A stretch of 64,000 nucleotides of DNA from Hippophae tibetana (lineage: Eukaryota; Streptophyta; Magnoliopsida; Rosales; Elaeagnaceae), in contig CM072810.1 in NCBI GenBank assembly GCA_037013495.1, forward strand, positions 86,226,449-86,290,448, read 5' to 3'. Positions 1 to 11,303 of the stretch are shown one piece after another. The notes under the pieces were generated by a model. The model did no database searches, was not told where the DNA came from, and saw nothing but the letters and a program-made list of their open reading frames with translations. How positions within the stretch are numbered: position 1 is the stretch's first letter; each line of letters starts with the position of its first letter. Made by a program: the position numbers and the translations under genes.

Positions 1-3000
1 GATGCCATAAATGAGTTAAAAATGTGAATTATTTATCTCTTATATAATCAACAAAATTTCAAACGTTTGTAATTTTCTATTTTAAGACGTAATAAATTCA
101 ATTTAAATATATAATAATTACAATGATATAAAATTTGGAGTAATGTTTCCCCTACTATTCTTTTGTAAAATTAATATTAGAAAATGTTTAAGCTTTCTTT
201 TCCTCTTATTGCTTTTTCCTAATGTTTCTCATTATTTTGTTTTGTTTTTAAGTCTTAATACCCTCCACAGGCATATTCATGTGAATTATATTATCTATCT
301 CCACAATGAAAAAAGCTGATGGGTGGAGTTGGTTTTAGACAATATTTGTAACTTCTTGGTACATAATAAGAAACATTCCTATAGAGGATGAACTTAATAT
401 TTCCATTCATATTTCTTTGCTTCTTACTTCTATAAGGCGTTTCGAAATTAGATTCTTAGGGGGAAAGGGATAACCAAATTTAATTTCAAAACAGTGCATT
501 CCAACATAACTAGAATAACTTATTAATAAGTTAAGAATATTGATGTCATAAATGAGTTAAAAATGTATATTATTTATCTCTTATATAAAATAATCAACAT
601 AATTTCAAACATATGTAATTTGGAATTTTAAGACGTAATAATATCAATTTAAATATATAATAATTACAATGATATAAAATTTGGAGTAATGTTTCCCCTA
701 CTATTCTTTTGTAAAATTGACATTAGAAAATGTTTAAGCTTTCTTTTCCACTTATTGCTTTTTCCTAATGTTTATCATCATTTTGTTTTCTTTTTAAGTC
801 TTAATACCCACCACAGGCATATTCATGTGAATTACATTATATCTCTTCCCAATGAAAGAAGGTGATGGATGGAGTTTGTTTTAGACAATATTTGTTACTT
901 CTTGGTACGTAGCAAGAAATATTTCTATAGAGGATGAGCTTAATATTTCCATTCATATTTCTTTGCTTTTTACTTCTATAAGGCGTTTGGAAATTAGATT
1001 CTTAGGGGGAAAGCAATAACCAAATTTAATTTCAATACGGTGCATTCCAACATAACCAGAATAACTTATTAATAATTTAAGAATATTGATGCCATAAATG
1101 AGTTAAAAATGTGAATTATTTATCTCTTATATAAAATAATCAACAAAATTTCAAACGTTTGTAATTTGTTATTTTAAGACGTAATAAATTCAATTTAAAT
1201 ATATAATAATTACAATGATATAAAATTTCGAGTAATGTTTGCCCTACTAATATTTTGTAAAATTAATATTAGAAAATGTTTAAGCTTTCTTTTCCACTTA
1301 TTGCTTTTTCCTAATGTTTATCATTATTTTGTTTTCTTTTTAAGTCTTAATACCCACCACAGGCATATTCATGTGAATTACATTATATCTCTTCCCAATG
1401 AAAAAAGGTGATGGATGGAGTTTGTTTTAGATAATATTTGTTACTTCTTGGTACGTAGCAAGAAAAATTTCTGTAGAGGATGAGCTTAATATTTCCATTG
1501 ATATTTCTTTGCTTCTTTCTTCTATAAGGCGTTTGGAAATTAGATTCTTAGGGGGAAAGCAATAACCAAATTTAATTTCAATACGGTGGATTCCAACATA
1601 ACCAGAATAACTTATTAATAAGTTAAGAATATTGATGCCATAAATGAGTTAAAAATGTGAATTGTTGATCTCTTATATAAAATATTCAACAAAATTTCAA
1701 ACTTTTGTAATTTGGCATTTTAAGACGTAATAAATTCCACTTAAATATAATAATTACAATGATATAAAATTTGGAGTAATGTTTCCCCTACTATTCTTTT
1801 GTAAAATTGACATTAGAAAATGTTTAAGCTTTCTTTTCCACTTATTGATTTTTCCTAATGTTCTATCATTATTTTTTTTTAAGTCTTAATACCCAACACA
1901 GGAATATTCATGTGAATTATATTATCTCTCTTCCGAATGAAAAAAGGTGATGGATGGAGGTTGTTTTATACTATATTTGTAACTTCTTGGTACATAGCAC
2001 GAAACATTTCTATAGAGGATGAGCTTAATATTTCCATTCATATTTCTTTGCTTCTTACTTCTATAAGGCGTTTCGAAATTAGATTCTTAGGGGGAAAGTG
2101 ATAACCAAATTTAATTTCAATACAATGTATTCCAACATAACCAGAATAACTTATTAATAAGTTAAGAATATTGATGCCATAAATGAGTTAAAAATGTATA
2201 TTATTTATCTCTGATATAAAATAATCAACATAAATTCAAACATTTGTAATTTGGAATTTTAAGACGTAATAAATTCAATTTAAATATATAATAATTACAA
2301 TGATATAAAATTTGGAGTAATGTTTCCCCTACTATTCTTTTGTAAAATTGACATTAGAAAATGTTTAAGCTTTCTTTCCCACTTATTGCTTTTTCCTAAT
2401 GTTTATCATTATTTTGTTTTCTTTTTAAGTCTTAATACCCACCACAGGCATATTCATGTGAATTACATTATATCTCTTCCCAATGAAAAAAGGTGATGGA
2501 TGGAGTTTGTTTTAGACAATATTTGTTACTTCTTGGTACGTAGCAAGAAACATTTCTGTAAAGGATGAGCTTAATATTTCCATTGATATTTCTTTGCTTC
2601 TTACTTCTATAAGGCGTTTGGAAATTAGATTCTTAGGGGGAAAGCAATAACCAAATTTAATTTCAATACGGTGGATTCCAACATAACTAGAATAACTTAT
2701 TAATAAGTTAAGAATATTGATGCCATAAATGAGTTAAAAATGTGAATTATTTATCTCTTATATAATCAACAAAATTTCAAACGTTTGTAATTTTCTATTT
2801 TAAGACGTAATAAATTCAATTTAAATATATAATAATTACAATGATATAAAATTTGGAGTAATGTTTCCCCTACTATTCTTTTGTAAAATTGACATTAGAA
2901 AATGTTTAAGCTTTCTTTTCCACTTATTGATTTTTCCTAATGTTCTATCATTATTTTTTTTTAAGTCTTAATACCCAACACAGGAATATTCATGTGAATT

Positions 3001-4346
3001 ATATTATCTCTCTTCCGAATGAAAAAAGGTGATGGATGGAGGTTGTTTTATACTATATTTGTAACTTCTTGGTACATAGCACGAAACATTTCTATAGAGG
3101 ATGAGCTTAATATTTCCATTCATATTTCTTTGCTTCTTACTTCTATAAGGCGTTTCGAAATTAGATTCTTAGGGGGAAAGTGATAACCAAATTTAATTTC
3201 AATACAGTGCATTCCAACATAACCAGAATAACTTATTAATAAGTTAAGAATATTGATGCCATAAATGAGATAAAAATGTATATTATTTATCTCTTATATA
3301 AAATAATCAACATAATTTCAAACATTTGTAATTTTGAATTTTAAGACGTAATAAATTCAATTTAAATATATAATAATTACAATGATATAAAATTTGGAGT
3401 AATGTTTTCCCTACTATTCTTTTGTAAAATTGAAATTAGAAAATGTTTAAGCTTTCTTTTCCACTTATTGCTTTTTCCTAATGTTTATCATTATTTTGTT
3501 TTCTTTTTAAGTCTTAATACCTACCACAAGCATATTCATGTGAATTATATTATCTATCTCCACAATGAAAGAAGCTGATGGTTAGAGGTAGTTTTAGACA
3601 ATATTTGTAACTTCTTGGTATATAGCAAGAAACATTCCTATAGAGGATGAACTTAATATTTCCATTCATATTTCTTTGCTTCTTACTTCTATAAGGCGTT
3701 TCGAAATTAGATTCTTAGGAGGAAAGCGATAACCAAATTTAATTTCAATACGGTGGATTCCAACATAACCAGAATAACTTATTAATAAGTTAAGAATATT
3801 GATGTCATAAATGAGTTAAAAATGTAAATTATTTATCTCTTATATAAAATAATCGAAAAAATTTCAAACGTTTGTAATTTGGCATTTTAAGACGTAATAA
3901 GTTCAATTTAAATATATAATAATTACAATGATATAAAATTTGGAGTAATGTTTCATCTACTATTCTTTTGTAAAATTGACATTAGAAAATGTTTAAGCTT
4001 TCTTTTCCACTTATTGCTTTTTCCTAATGTTTATCATTATTTTGTTTTCTTTTTTAGTCTTAATACCCACCACAGGCATATTCATGTGAATTACATTATA
4101 TCTATTCCCAATGAAAAAAGGTGATGGATGGAGTTTATTTTAGACAATATTTGTTACTTCTTGGTACGTAGCAAGAAACATTTCTATAGAGGATGAGCTT
4201 AATATTTCCATTCATATTTCTTTGCTTCTTACTTCTATAAGGAGTTTGGAAATTAGATTCTCAGGGGGAAAGGAATAACCAAATTTAATTTCAATACGGT
4301 GCATTCCAACATAACCAGAATAACTTATTAATAAGTTAAGAATATT
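1..4346. repeat. Higher-order repeat unit of eight satellite monomers
   Basis: The monomer series starting at 1 (lengths 541, 546, 546, 539) recurs at 4347 with the same lengths and almost the same sequence, base by base, for about four monomers. The repeat distance is 4346 bp, or eight monomers. Subtype marks shared by the two copies include the shortened TATAATCAAC stretch in the first monomer and TTCGAGTAATG in the third. After about 6.5 kb the copies diverge in subtype order, so the higher-order unit is not perfectly regular. Confidence 0.8.
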
Positions 4347-7300
4347 GATGCCATAAATGAGTTAAAAATGTGAATTATTTATCTCTTATATAATCAACAA
4401 AATTTCAAACGTTTGTAATTTTCTATTTTAAGACGTAATAAATTCAATTTAAATATATAATAATTACAATGATATAAAATTTGGAGTAATGTTTCCCCTA
4501 CTATTCTTTTGTAAAATTAATATTAGAAAATGTTTAAGCTTTCTTTTCCTCTTATTGCTTTTTCCTAATGTTTATCATTATTTTGTTTTGTTTTTAAGTC
4601 TTAATACCCTCCACAGGCATATTCATGTGAATTATATTATCTATCTCCACAATGAAAAAAGCTGATGGGTGGAGGTGGTTTTAGACAATATTTGTAACTT
4701 CTTGGTACATAATAAGAAACATTCCTATAGAGGATGAACTTAATATTTCCATTCATATTTCTTTGCTTCTTACTTCTATAAGGCGTTTCGAAATTAGATT
4801 CTTAGGGGGAAAGGGATAACCAAATTTAATTTCAAAACAGTGCATTCCAACATAACTAGAATAACTTATTAATAAGTTAAGAATATTGATGTCATAAATG
4901 AGTTAAAAATGTATATTATTTATCTCTTATATAAAATAATCAACATAATTTCAAACATATGTAATTTGGAATTTTAAGACGTAATAATATCAATTTAAAT
5001 ATATAATAATTACAATGATATAAAATTTGGAGTAATGTTTCCCCTACTATTCTTTTGTAAAATTGACATTAGAAAATGTTTAAGCTTTCTTTTCCACTTA
5101 TTGCTTTTTCCTAATGTTTATCATCATTTTGTTTTCTTTTTAAGTCTTAATACCCACCACAGGCATATTCATGTGAATTACATTATATCTCTTCCCAATG
5201 AAAGAAGGTGATGGATGGAGTTTGTTTTAGACAATATTTGTTACTTCTTGGTACGTAGCAAGAAATATTTCTATAGAGGATGAGCTTAATATTTCCATTC
5301 ATATTTCTTTGCTTTTTACTTCTATAAGGCGTTTGGAAATTAGATTCTTAGGGGGAAAGCAATAACCAAATTTAATTTCAATACGGTGCATTCCAACATA
5401 ACCAGAATAACTTATTAATAATTTAAGAATATTGATGCCATAAATGAGTTAAAAATGTGAATTATTTATCTCTTATATAAAATAATCAACAAAATTTCAA
5501 ACGTTTGTAATTTGTTATTTTAAGACGTAATAAATTCAATTTAAATATATAATAATTACAATGATATAAAATTTCGAGTAATGTTTGCCCTACTAATATT
5601 TTGTAAAATTAATATTAGAAAATGTTTAAGCTTTCTTTTCCACTTATTGCTTTTTCCTAATGTTTATCATTATTTTGTTTTCTTTTTAAGTCTTAATACC
5701 CACCACAGGCATATTCATGTGAATTACATTATATCTCTTCCCAATGAAAAAAGGTGATGGATGGAGTTTGTTTTAGATAATATTTGTTACTTCTTGGTAC
5801 GTAGCAAGAAAAATTTCTGTAGAGGATGAGCTTAATATTTCCATTGATATTTCTTTGCTTCTTTCTTCTATAAGGCGTTTGGAAATTAGATTCTTAGGGG
5901 GAAAGCAATAACCAAATTTAATTTCAATACGGTGGATTCCAACATAACCAGAATAACTTATTAATAAGTTAAGAATATTGATGCCATAAATGAGTTAAAA
6001 ATGTGAATTGTTGATCTCTTATATAAAATATTCAACAAAATTTCAAACTTTTGTAATTTGGCATTTTAAGACGTAATAAATTCCACTTAAATATAATAAT
6101 TACAATGATATAAAATTTGGAGTAATGTTTCCCCTACTATTCTTTTGTAAAATTGACATTAGAAAATGTTTAAGCTTTCTTTTCCACTTATTGATTTTTC
6201 CTAATGTTCTATCATTATTTTTTTTTAAGTCTTAATACCCAACACAGGAATATTCATGTGAATTATATTATCTCTCTTCCGAATGAAAAAAGGTGATGGA
6301 TGGAGGTTGTTTTATACTATATTTGTAACTTCTTGGTACATAGCACGAAACATTTCTATAGAGGATGAGCTTAATATTTCCATTCATATTTCTTTGCTTC
6401 TTACTTCTATAAGGCGTTTCGAAATTAGATTCTTAGGGGGAAAGTGATAACCAAATTTAATTTCAATACAGTGCATTCCAACATAACCAGAATAACTTAT
6501 TAATAAGTTAAGAATATTGATGCCATAAATGAGATAAAAATGTATATTATTTATCTCTTATATAAAATAATCAACATAATTTCAAACATTTGTAATTTTG
6601 AATTTTAAGACGTAATAAATTCAATTTAAATATATAATAATTACAATGATATAAAATTTGGAGTAATGTTTCCCCTACTATTCTTTTGTAAAATTGACAT
6701 TAGAAAATGTTTAAGCTTTCTTTTCCACTTATTGCTTTTTCCTAATGTTTATCATTATTTTGTTTTCTTTTTAAGTCTTAATACCCACCACAGGCATATT
6801 CATGTGAATTACATTATATCTCTTCCCAATGAAAAAAGGTGATGGATGGAGTTTGTTTTAGACAATATTTGTTACTTCTTGGTACGTAGCAAGAAACATT
6901 TCTGTAGAGGATGAGCTTAATATTTCCATTGATATTTCTTTGCTTCTTACTTCTATAAGGCGTTTGGAAATTAGATTCTTAGGGGGAAAGCAATAACCAA
7001 ATTTAATTTCAATACGGTGGATTCCAACATAACTAGAATAACTTATTAATAAGTTAAGAATATTGATGCCATAAATGAGTTAAAAATGTGAATTATTGAT
7101 CTCTTATATAAAATAATCAACAAAATTTCAAACGTTTGTAAGTTGGCATTTTAAGACGTAATAAATTCCGCTTAAATATAATAATTACAATGATATAAAA
7201 TTTGGAGTAATGTTTTCCCTACTATTCTTTTGTAAAATTGACATTAGAAAATGTTTTAGCTTTCTTTTCCACTTATTGATTTTTCCTAATGTTCTATCAT

Positions 7301-8508
7301 TATTATTTTTTAAGTCTTAATACCCAACACAGGAATATTCATGTGAATTATATTATCTCTCTTCCGAATGAAAAAAGGTGATGGATGGAGGTTGTTTTAG
7401 ACTATATTTGTAACTTCTTGGTACATAGCACGAAACATTTCTATAGAGGATGAGCTTAATATTTCCATTCATATTTCTTTGCTTCTTACTTCTATAAGGC
7501 GTTTCGAAATTAGATTCTTAGGGGGAAAGTGATAACCAAATTTAATTTCAATACAATGTATTCCAACATAACCAGAATAACTTATTAATAAGTTAAGAAT
7601 ATTGATGCCATAAGTGAGTTAAAAATGTATATTATTTATCTCTTATATAAAATAATCAACATAATTTCAAACATTTGTAATTTGGAATTTTAAGACGTAA
7701 TAAATTCAATTTAAATATATAATAATTACAATGATATTAAATTTGGAGTAATGTTTCCCCTACTATTCTTTTGTAAAATTGACATTAGAAAATGTTTAAG
7801 CTTTCTTTCCCACTTATTGCTTTTTCCTAATGTTTATCATTATTTTATTTTCTTTTTAAGTCTTAATACCCACCACACGCATATTCATGTGAATTACATT
7901 ATATCTCTTCCCAATGAAAAAAGGTGATGGATGGAGTTTGTTTTAGATAATATTTGTTACTTCTTGGTACGTAGCAAGAAACATTTCTGTAGAGGATGAG
8001 CTTAATATTTCCATTGATATTTCTTTGCTTCTTTCTTCTATAAGGCGTTTGGAAATTAGATTCTTAGGGGGAAAGCAATAACCAAATTTAATTTCAATAC
8101 GGTGGATTCCAACATAACCAGAATAACTTATTAATAAGTTAAGAATATTGATGCCATAAATGAGTTAAAAATGTGAATTGTTGATCTCTTATATAAAATA
8201 ATCAACAAAATTTCAAAAATTTGTAATTTGGAATTTTAAGACGTAATAAATTCAATTTAAATATATAATAATTACAATGATATAAAATTTGGAGTAATGT
8301 TTCCCCTACTATTCTTTTGTAAAATTGACATTAGAAAATGTTTAAGCTTTCTTTCCCACTTATTGCTTTTTCCTAATGTTTATCATTATTTTGTTTTCTT
8401 TTTAAGTCTTAATACCCACCACAGGCATATTCATGTGAATTACATTATATCTCTTCCCAATGAAAAAAGGTGATGAATAGAGTTTGTTTTAGACAATATT
8501 TGTTACTT

Positions 8509-8513
8509 CTTGG
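8509..8513. repeat. Target-site duplication, left copy (CTTGG)
   Basis: The five bases CTTGG lie immediately before the 5' LTR and again immediately after the 3' LTR at 22040-22044. Removing the element and one CTTGG restores an ordinary satellite stretch (TACTTCTTGGTACGTAGC). This confirms integrase-mediated insertion and the exact element ends. Confidence 0.95.
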
Positions 8514-9003
8514 TGATGAGTGCTCAAAAAGCACTAAAATAACCACGATTTTATGTACCTTAATTGATTAAAAATACATATATTTATATGTTTTATCATA
8601 TATTTATATAAATTTGTCTTTTTCGGAATCACGGGTATTTTTATTGTTTTTCAGGTATTTTGGCTTAAAAACGCAATGTAAAGACTCAAAGAGGAATATT
8701 TGAAGCAATACATCACAAATATATCAATAAATAAGTGAGAAAAGGTCAACAAACACAGAAAAATCGGACGAAATGGGTCGAAAAGGTCAAAAATGTCAAA
8801 AAGACGGAAATCGCGCGCCGCAGCCCAGCCGTGCGCGCAGCCCAGCGCCCCAGCGCCCAGCCGCGCGCGCCCCAGTGCGCCCCAGCGCCCCACTCCGCGC
8901 GCGCCCGCGCGCGCTGGCACTGTTCACGCGCGCCGAGCCCCAGCAGCCCCCCTCCGCGCGCCCAACGCGTTTTCGCCCCATTTTTCACGTGCAGCCGCCC
9001 CTG

Positions 9004-9034
9004 TGACGTCATGCTGACGTCATTGATGACATCA
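9004..9034 (+). promoter_or_regulatory. Triple TGACG (as-1/CRE-like) boxes in U3
   Basis: TGACGTCA occurs at 9004-9011 and 9015-9022, and TGACATCA at 9027-9034, spaced 11 and 12 bp apart, about 80-110 bp upstream of the TATA box. Tandem TGACG boxes are the known binding arrangement for plant TGA-type bZIP factors (as-1 elements). The same block is in the 3' LTR from 20518. That it drives transcription is inferred. Confidence 0.7.
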
Positions 9035-9112
9035 GCAATTCCAATATGCGTTTTTACATTTTTTAATATTTTTTTAACATTTTTTTACTCATTTTTTCTC
9101 TCCATCCTCACC

Positions 9113-9120
9113 TATAAATA
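9113..9120 (+). promoter_or_regulatory. TATA box of the Athila-type LTR
   Basis: TATAAATA lies after the GC-rich block and the TGACG boxes and is followed by a pyrimidine-rich, A-poor stretch typical of a plant transcription start. The start of R is therefore likely about 9140-9150. The same sequence is in the 3' LTR near 20627. Confidence 0.75.
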
Positions 9121-9279
9121 CCCCCCTTCCATTCACTTCAAATCACACCTTCAAAACTCACTTCTCTCTCCTTTCTTTCTCTCATTTCTTAGTTTTTAGT
9201 TTCTCTTAGTTTCTTTCTAAGTTTCTAAGCTTTTCTTAGTTTTTCTCTTAGTTTTTAGTTCAATTCTCTTAGGTTTAGT

Positions 9280-9302
9280 GTTCTTCTCTTTTTGAGAGGA
9301 AC
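9280..9302 (+). other. Hairpin in R region of the LTR
   Basis: GTTCTTCTC and GAGAGGAAC pair over nine positions (one G-T) around a five-T loop, about 160 bp downstream of the TATA box. It is present in both LTRs. The position resembles that of poly(A) or R-region hairpins in other LTR elements; its role here is inferred. Confidence 0.5.
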
Positions 9303-9891
9303 TTGTAATGTTTTTGTAATAATTTAGATTTTTGATTCAATATATGGAAGTGCAAATTCCGCTCGGAGGTTTTCTAGCAACGGGAATAGCGTCGAAGTTC
9401 TGTAAGGATTTTATTTTCTTTACAGTTATTTTTATGCTTTATTCTTACATGTTATATTCAACTTGTCTGTGGTTAAATTTAACTATGCTAGCTGTTTAGT
9501 AAAAATAATGTAATAACGACGTTGTTATGCTTGCGAAATATTAAATAGGTAAAAATCTTTAAAATGAATTGATTTTGTTTTTATTCAAGATTTTATATTA
9601 AGAATGTTAGAGAGAAATATATTATTTTTCATTACAAACTTAAACCCGAAAATTAGATTTTAAGGTTTAGTTATCCGGTCTAATTTAGAGTAGTGCTCTT
9701 TTATTTGTTGGTACAATCGCCCGGTAGTTAGAGTGAAACTCTATTTCGAAAGTTTTTATAAGAATTATTATGTGAAAATATATTGACAACATGTTTTCAA
9801 TAGTGGTTTTAAAACTTGAAAGTTAGTACTCGGATAATTAAATTCTTAAGTTTAATTTGGACACCTTGAATAATGTTTAAATTGTCTAACC

Positions 9892-10037
9892 CCACCAAAG
9901 GTGGCATTTAAATGGTTCATTTTCAATCTCTTAGAAAAAGGAATTAATTTAATTAAGCATATTAGTTATCAACCCCACCCATAGGTGTTAATTGATTTGT
10001 TTAGTTAACAAAGAATATCTAACCCCACCAAAGGTGG
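9892..10037 (+). repeat. Three spaced CCACC-loop-GGTGG hairpin motifs in U5
   Basis: CCACCAAAGGTGG is at 9892-9904 and again at 10025-10037. A related CACCCATAGGTG is at 9975-9986. Each is preceded by a shared AACC-type lead and each can form a short stem with a three- or four-base loop. They lie 60-85 bp apart in U5. Confidence 0.65.
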
Positions 10038-10532
10038 TATTTATATAAAAAAGAGAGAATCAATAAAATATCAATTTATATCTTTAATAACCTAGTTAAT
10101 ATGAGCAAGCATAATTAATTTAGTTATTATATCCATAAATACTCCGCTAATATAAATGATAAAAATTTGCATGAATATTTATTGAATCCGTATATATGTT
10201 TATTTTTAGATAATTATTTATTGAATTTGTATCTATGTTTATTTTTATGTTATTAGACTATATTTAATTAATCTGTATATATGTTTATTTTATGTTATTA
10301 GATTAGGAACACAAAAACCAAACTATCGTGACAGGATGTTTAGGATTTAATTTCGTTTTTAAAAGTTTGAATAATAAATTAAGAACCACATACATTCCTT
10401 CCTTAGATCGACCTTGGGAGTATACTTATCATTTTCTACGAAATGATTCGTGCACTTGCGAGAGTTTTATAAATATTAAAACCAAAGTATTTGCGGAAAT
10501 CGGCGATGCCGGTTTTCGTTCATCAAGTTTTT

Positions 10533-10549
10533 TGCGCCGTTGCCGGGGA
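10533..10549 (+). other. Primer-binding site, tRNA-Asp type
   Basis: Seven bases after the 5' LTR a stretch containing GCGCCGTTGCCGGGGA matches the complement of the 3' end of plant tRNA-Asp. This is the primer site usual in Athila elements. Complementarity ends after about 17 bases, unlike at 62748-62822. Confidence 0.85.
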
Positions 10550-10739
10550 AGGAATAGCGTTTTTAAATTATTTATCAAAATTTTAAAAAAAACATTTTTG
10601 TGCTGTAAATAATTGTGATATTTTAATAATAATCAAATTTCAAAATTCATAATAAATAAATAAAAAATAAAAAAATAAAATAAAAATAATTTTTTTTTAA
10701 TTGTAAAATAATTTAGAAATTTGAAATTTGAAGTAAAAT

Positions 10740-10945
10740 TTTTTACCGTTCATGAATAGTAAAAAAAAAAAATTCAAAAAAAAAAAAAAATTTTAGTTAA
10801 TAAGAAATAATATAGCGTGAATAGTAAAATAAAATTACCGTTCATGAATAGTAAAAAAAAAAAAATTAAAAAATTCAAAATTCAAAAACAAAACTTTTTT
10901 ATAGCGTGAATAGTAAAATAAAATTACCGTTCATAAAAAAAAAAA
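10740..10945 (+). repeat. A-rich leader repeats (about 90 bp)
   Basis: Phrases TAGCGTGAATAGTAAAATAA and TTACCGTTCATGAATAG recur around 10743, 10812-10855 and 10902-10940, separated by A-runs, giving an imperfect unit of roughly 90 bp. No coding frame is present. The stretch 10550-11300 is the untranslated leader. Confidence 0.6.
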
Positions 10946-11012
10946 AACATTACTTGAATTTATACCTAATTAACTAAATAACATGAAAAGTAAAAATCTA
11001 AGGGAGTTCTGT

Positions 11013-11122
11013 CTAGGAGACTAGTTCTTGGAAGCCTTTGTGCCACTAGTCTTTCCTGGGAACGTTGCTCTGGCTAGGAGAATGGTATTTAAGGTGCCGT
11101 TTGCACCACCATTCTTTCCTGG
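11013..11122 (+). other. Two tandem long stem-loops in the leader
   Basis: Two copies of one fold. In the first, CTAGGA (11013-11018) plus GACTAGT (11019-11025) pair with ACTAGTC (11045-11051) and TCCTGG (11054-11059). In the second, CTAGGA (11074-11079) plus GAATGGT (11080-11086) pair with ACCATTC (11108-11114) and TCCTGG (11117-11122). Both have the same TT bulge. The second has an inner stem GGTGC/GCACC (11093-11097, 11103-11107). The middle stems differ in sequence but pair fully in both, which supports selected RNA structure. A role in dimerisation, packaging or translation is inferred. Confidence 0.7.
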
Positions 11123-11303
11123 GAGCACTCTTGGTTAATACTAATTATGTTACAAAAAATATAAAAAAAATATAAAAAAAATTTCTTTTTTTGTAGGGTT
11201 TAACTAGTTTTGTTTAGTGTTTTGTATAAAATAACATGTAAATTTTATCTAAATTTTTTTTATTTTGTTGACAGGAGTTTTAAATTTACGTTTACAATAG
11301 TCT

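Larger units (their letters stand above)
1..8513. repeat. Satellite array, left half (about 546-bp monomers)
   Basis: Head-to-tail copies of an AT-rich monomer, all in one orientation. Using the recurring GATGCCATAAATGAG as phase mark, monomers begin at 1, 542, 1088, 1634, 2173, 2719, 3255, 3801, 4347, 4888, 5434, 5980, 6519, 7065, 7604 and 8150. Lengths are mostly 546 or 539-541 bp, with one of 536. The last monomer is cut at 8513 by a retrotransposon and resumes at 22040. Monomers differ by scattered substitutions and small indels and fall into recognisable subtypes. No reading frame of note runs through it. This is a true satellite; I do not recognise a published family. The array continues off the left edge of the window. 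Confidence 0.97.
8514..10525 (+). repeat. 5' LTR of the Athila-type element
   Basis: 2012 bp, matching 20058-22039 almost base for base. U3 carries a markedly GC-rich block (about 8810-8990, rich in CGCGCG and CCAGCGCC), three TGACGTCA-like boxes and a TATA box. R/U5 contains a T-rich TTAGTTTCTC-like stretch (about 9188-9300), a hairpin at 9280-9302 and three CCACC/GGTGG hairpins. The small reading frames in the GC-rich block, on both strands, follow from base composition and are not genes. Confidence 0.96.

Noticed and set aside
1-8513. CRISPR-like or LTR interpretation of the regular repeats
   Set aside because: Units are contiguous with no unique spacers, far too long for CRISPR repeats, and repeat more than 15 times head to tail in eukaryotic DNA, so they are satellite.
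8651-9199. Several overlapping frames on both strands in the GC-rich LTR block (repeated at 20195-20713)
   Set aside because: They are Ala/Arg/Pro-rich in every frame, an effect of CGCG-rich composition. They occur identically in both LTRs and have no domain.
10328-10612. A 94-codon frame across the 5' LTR end and primer site
   Set aside because: It crosses LTR and primer-site sequence and its 3' LTR version has a different end. No domain; chance.
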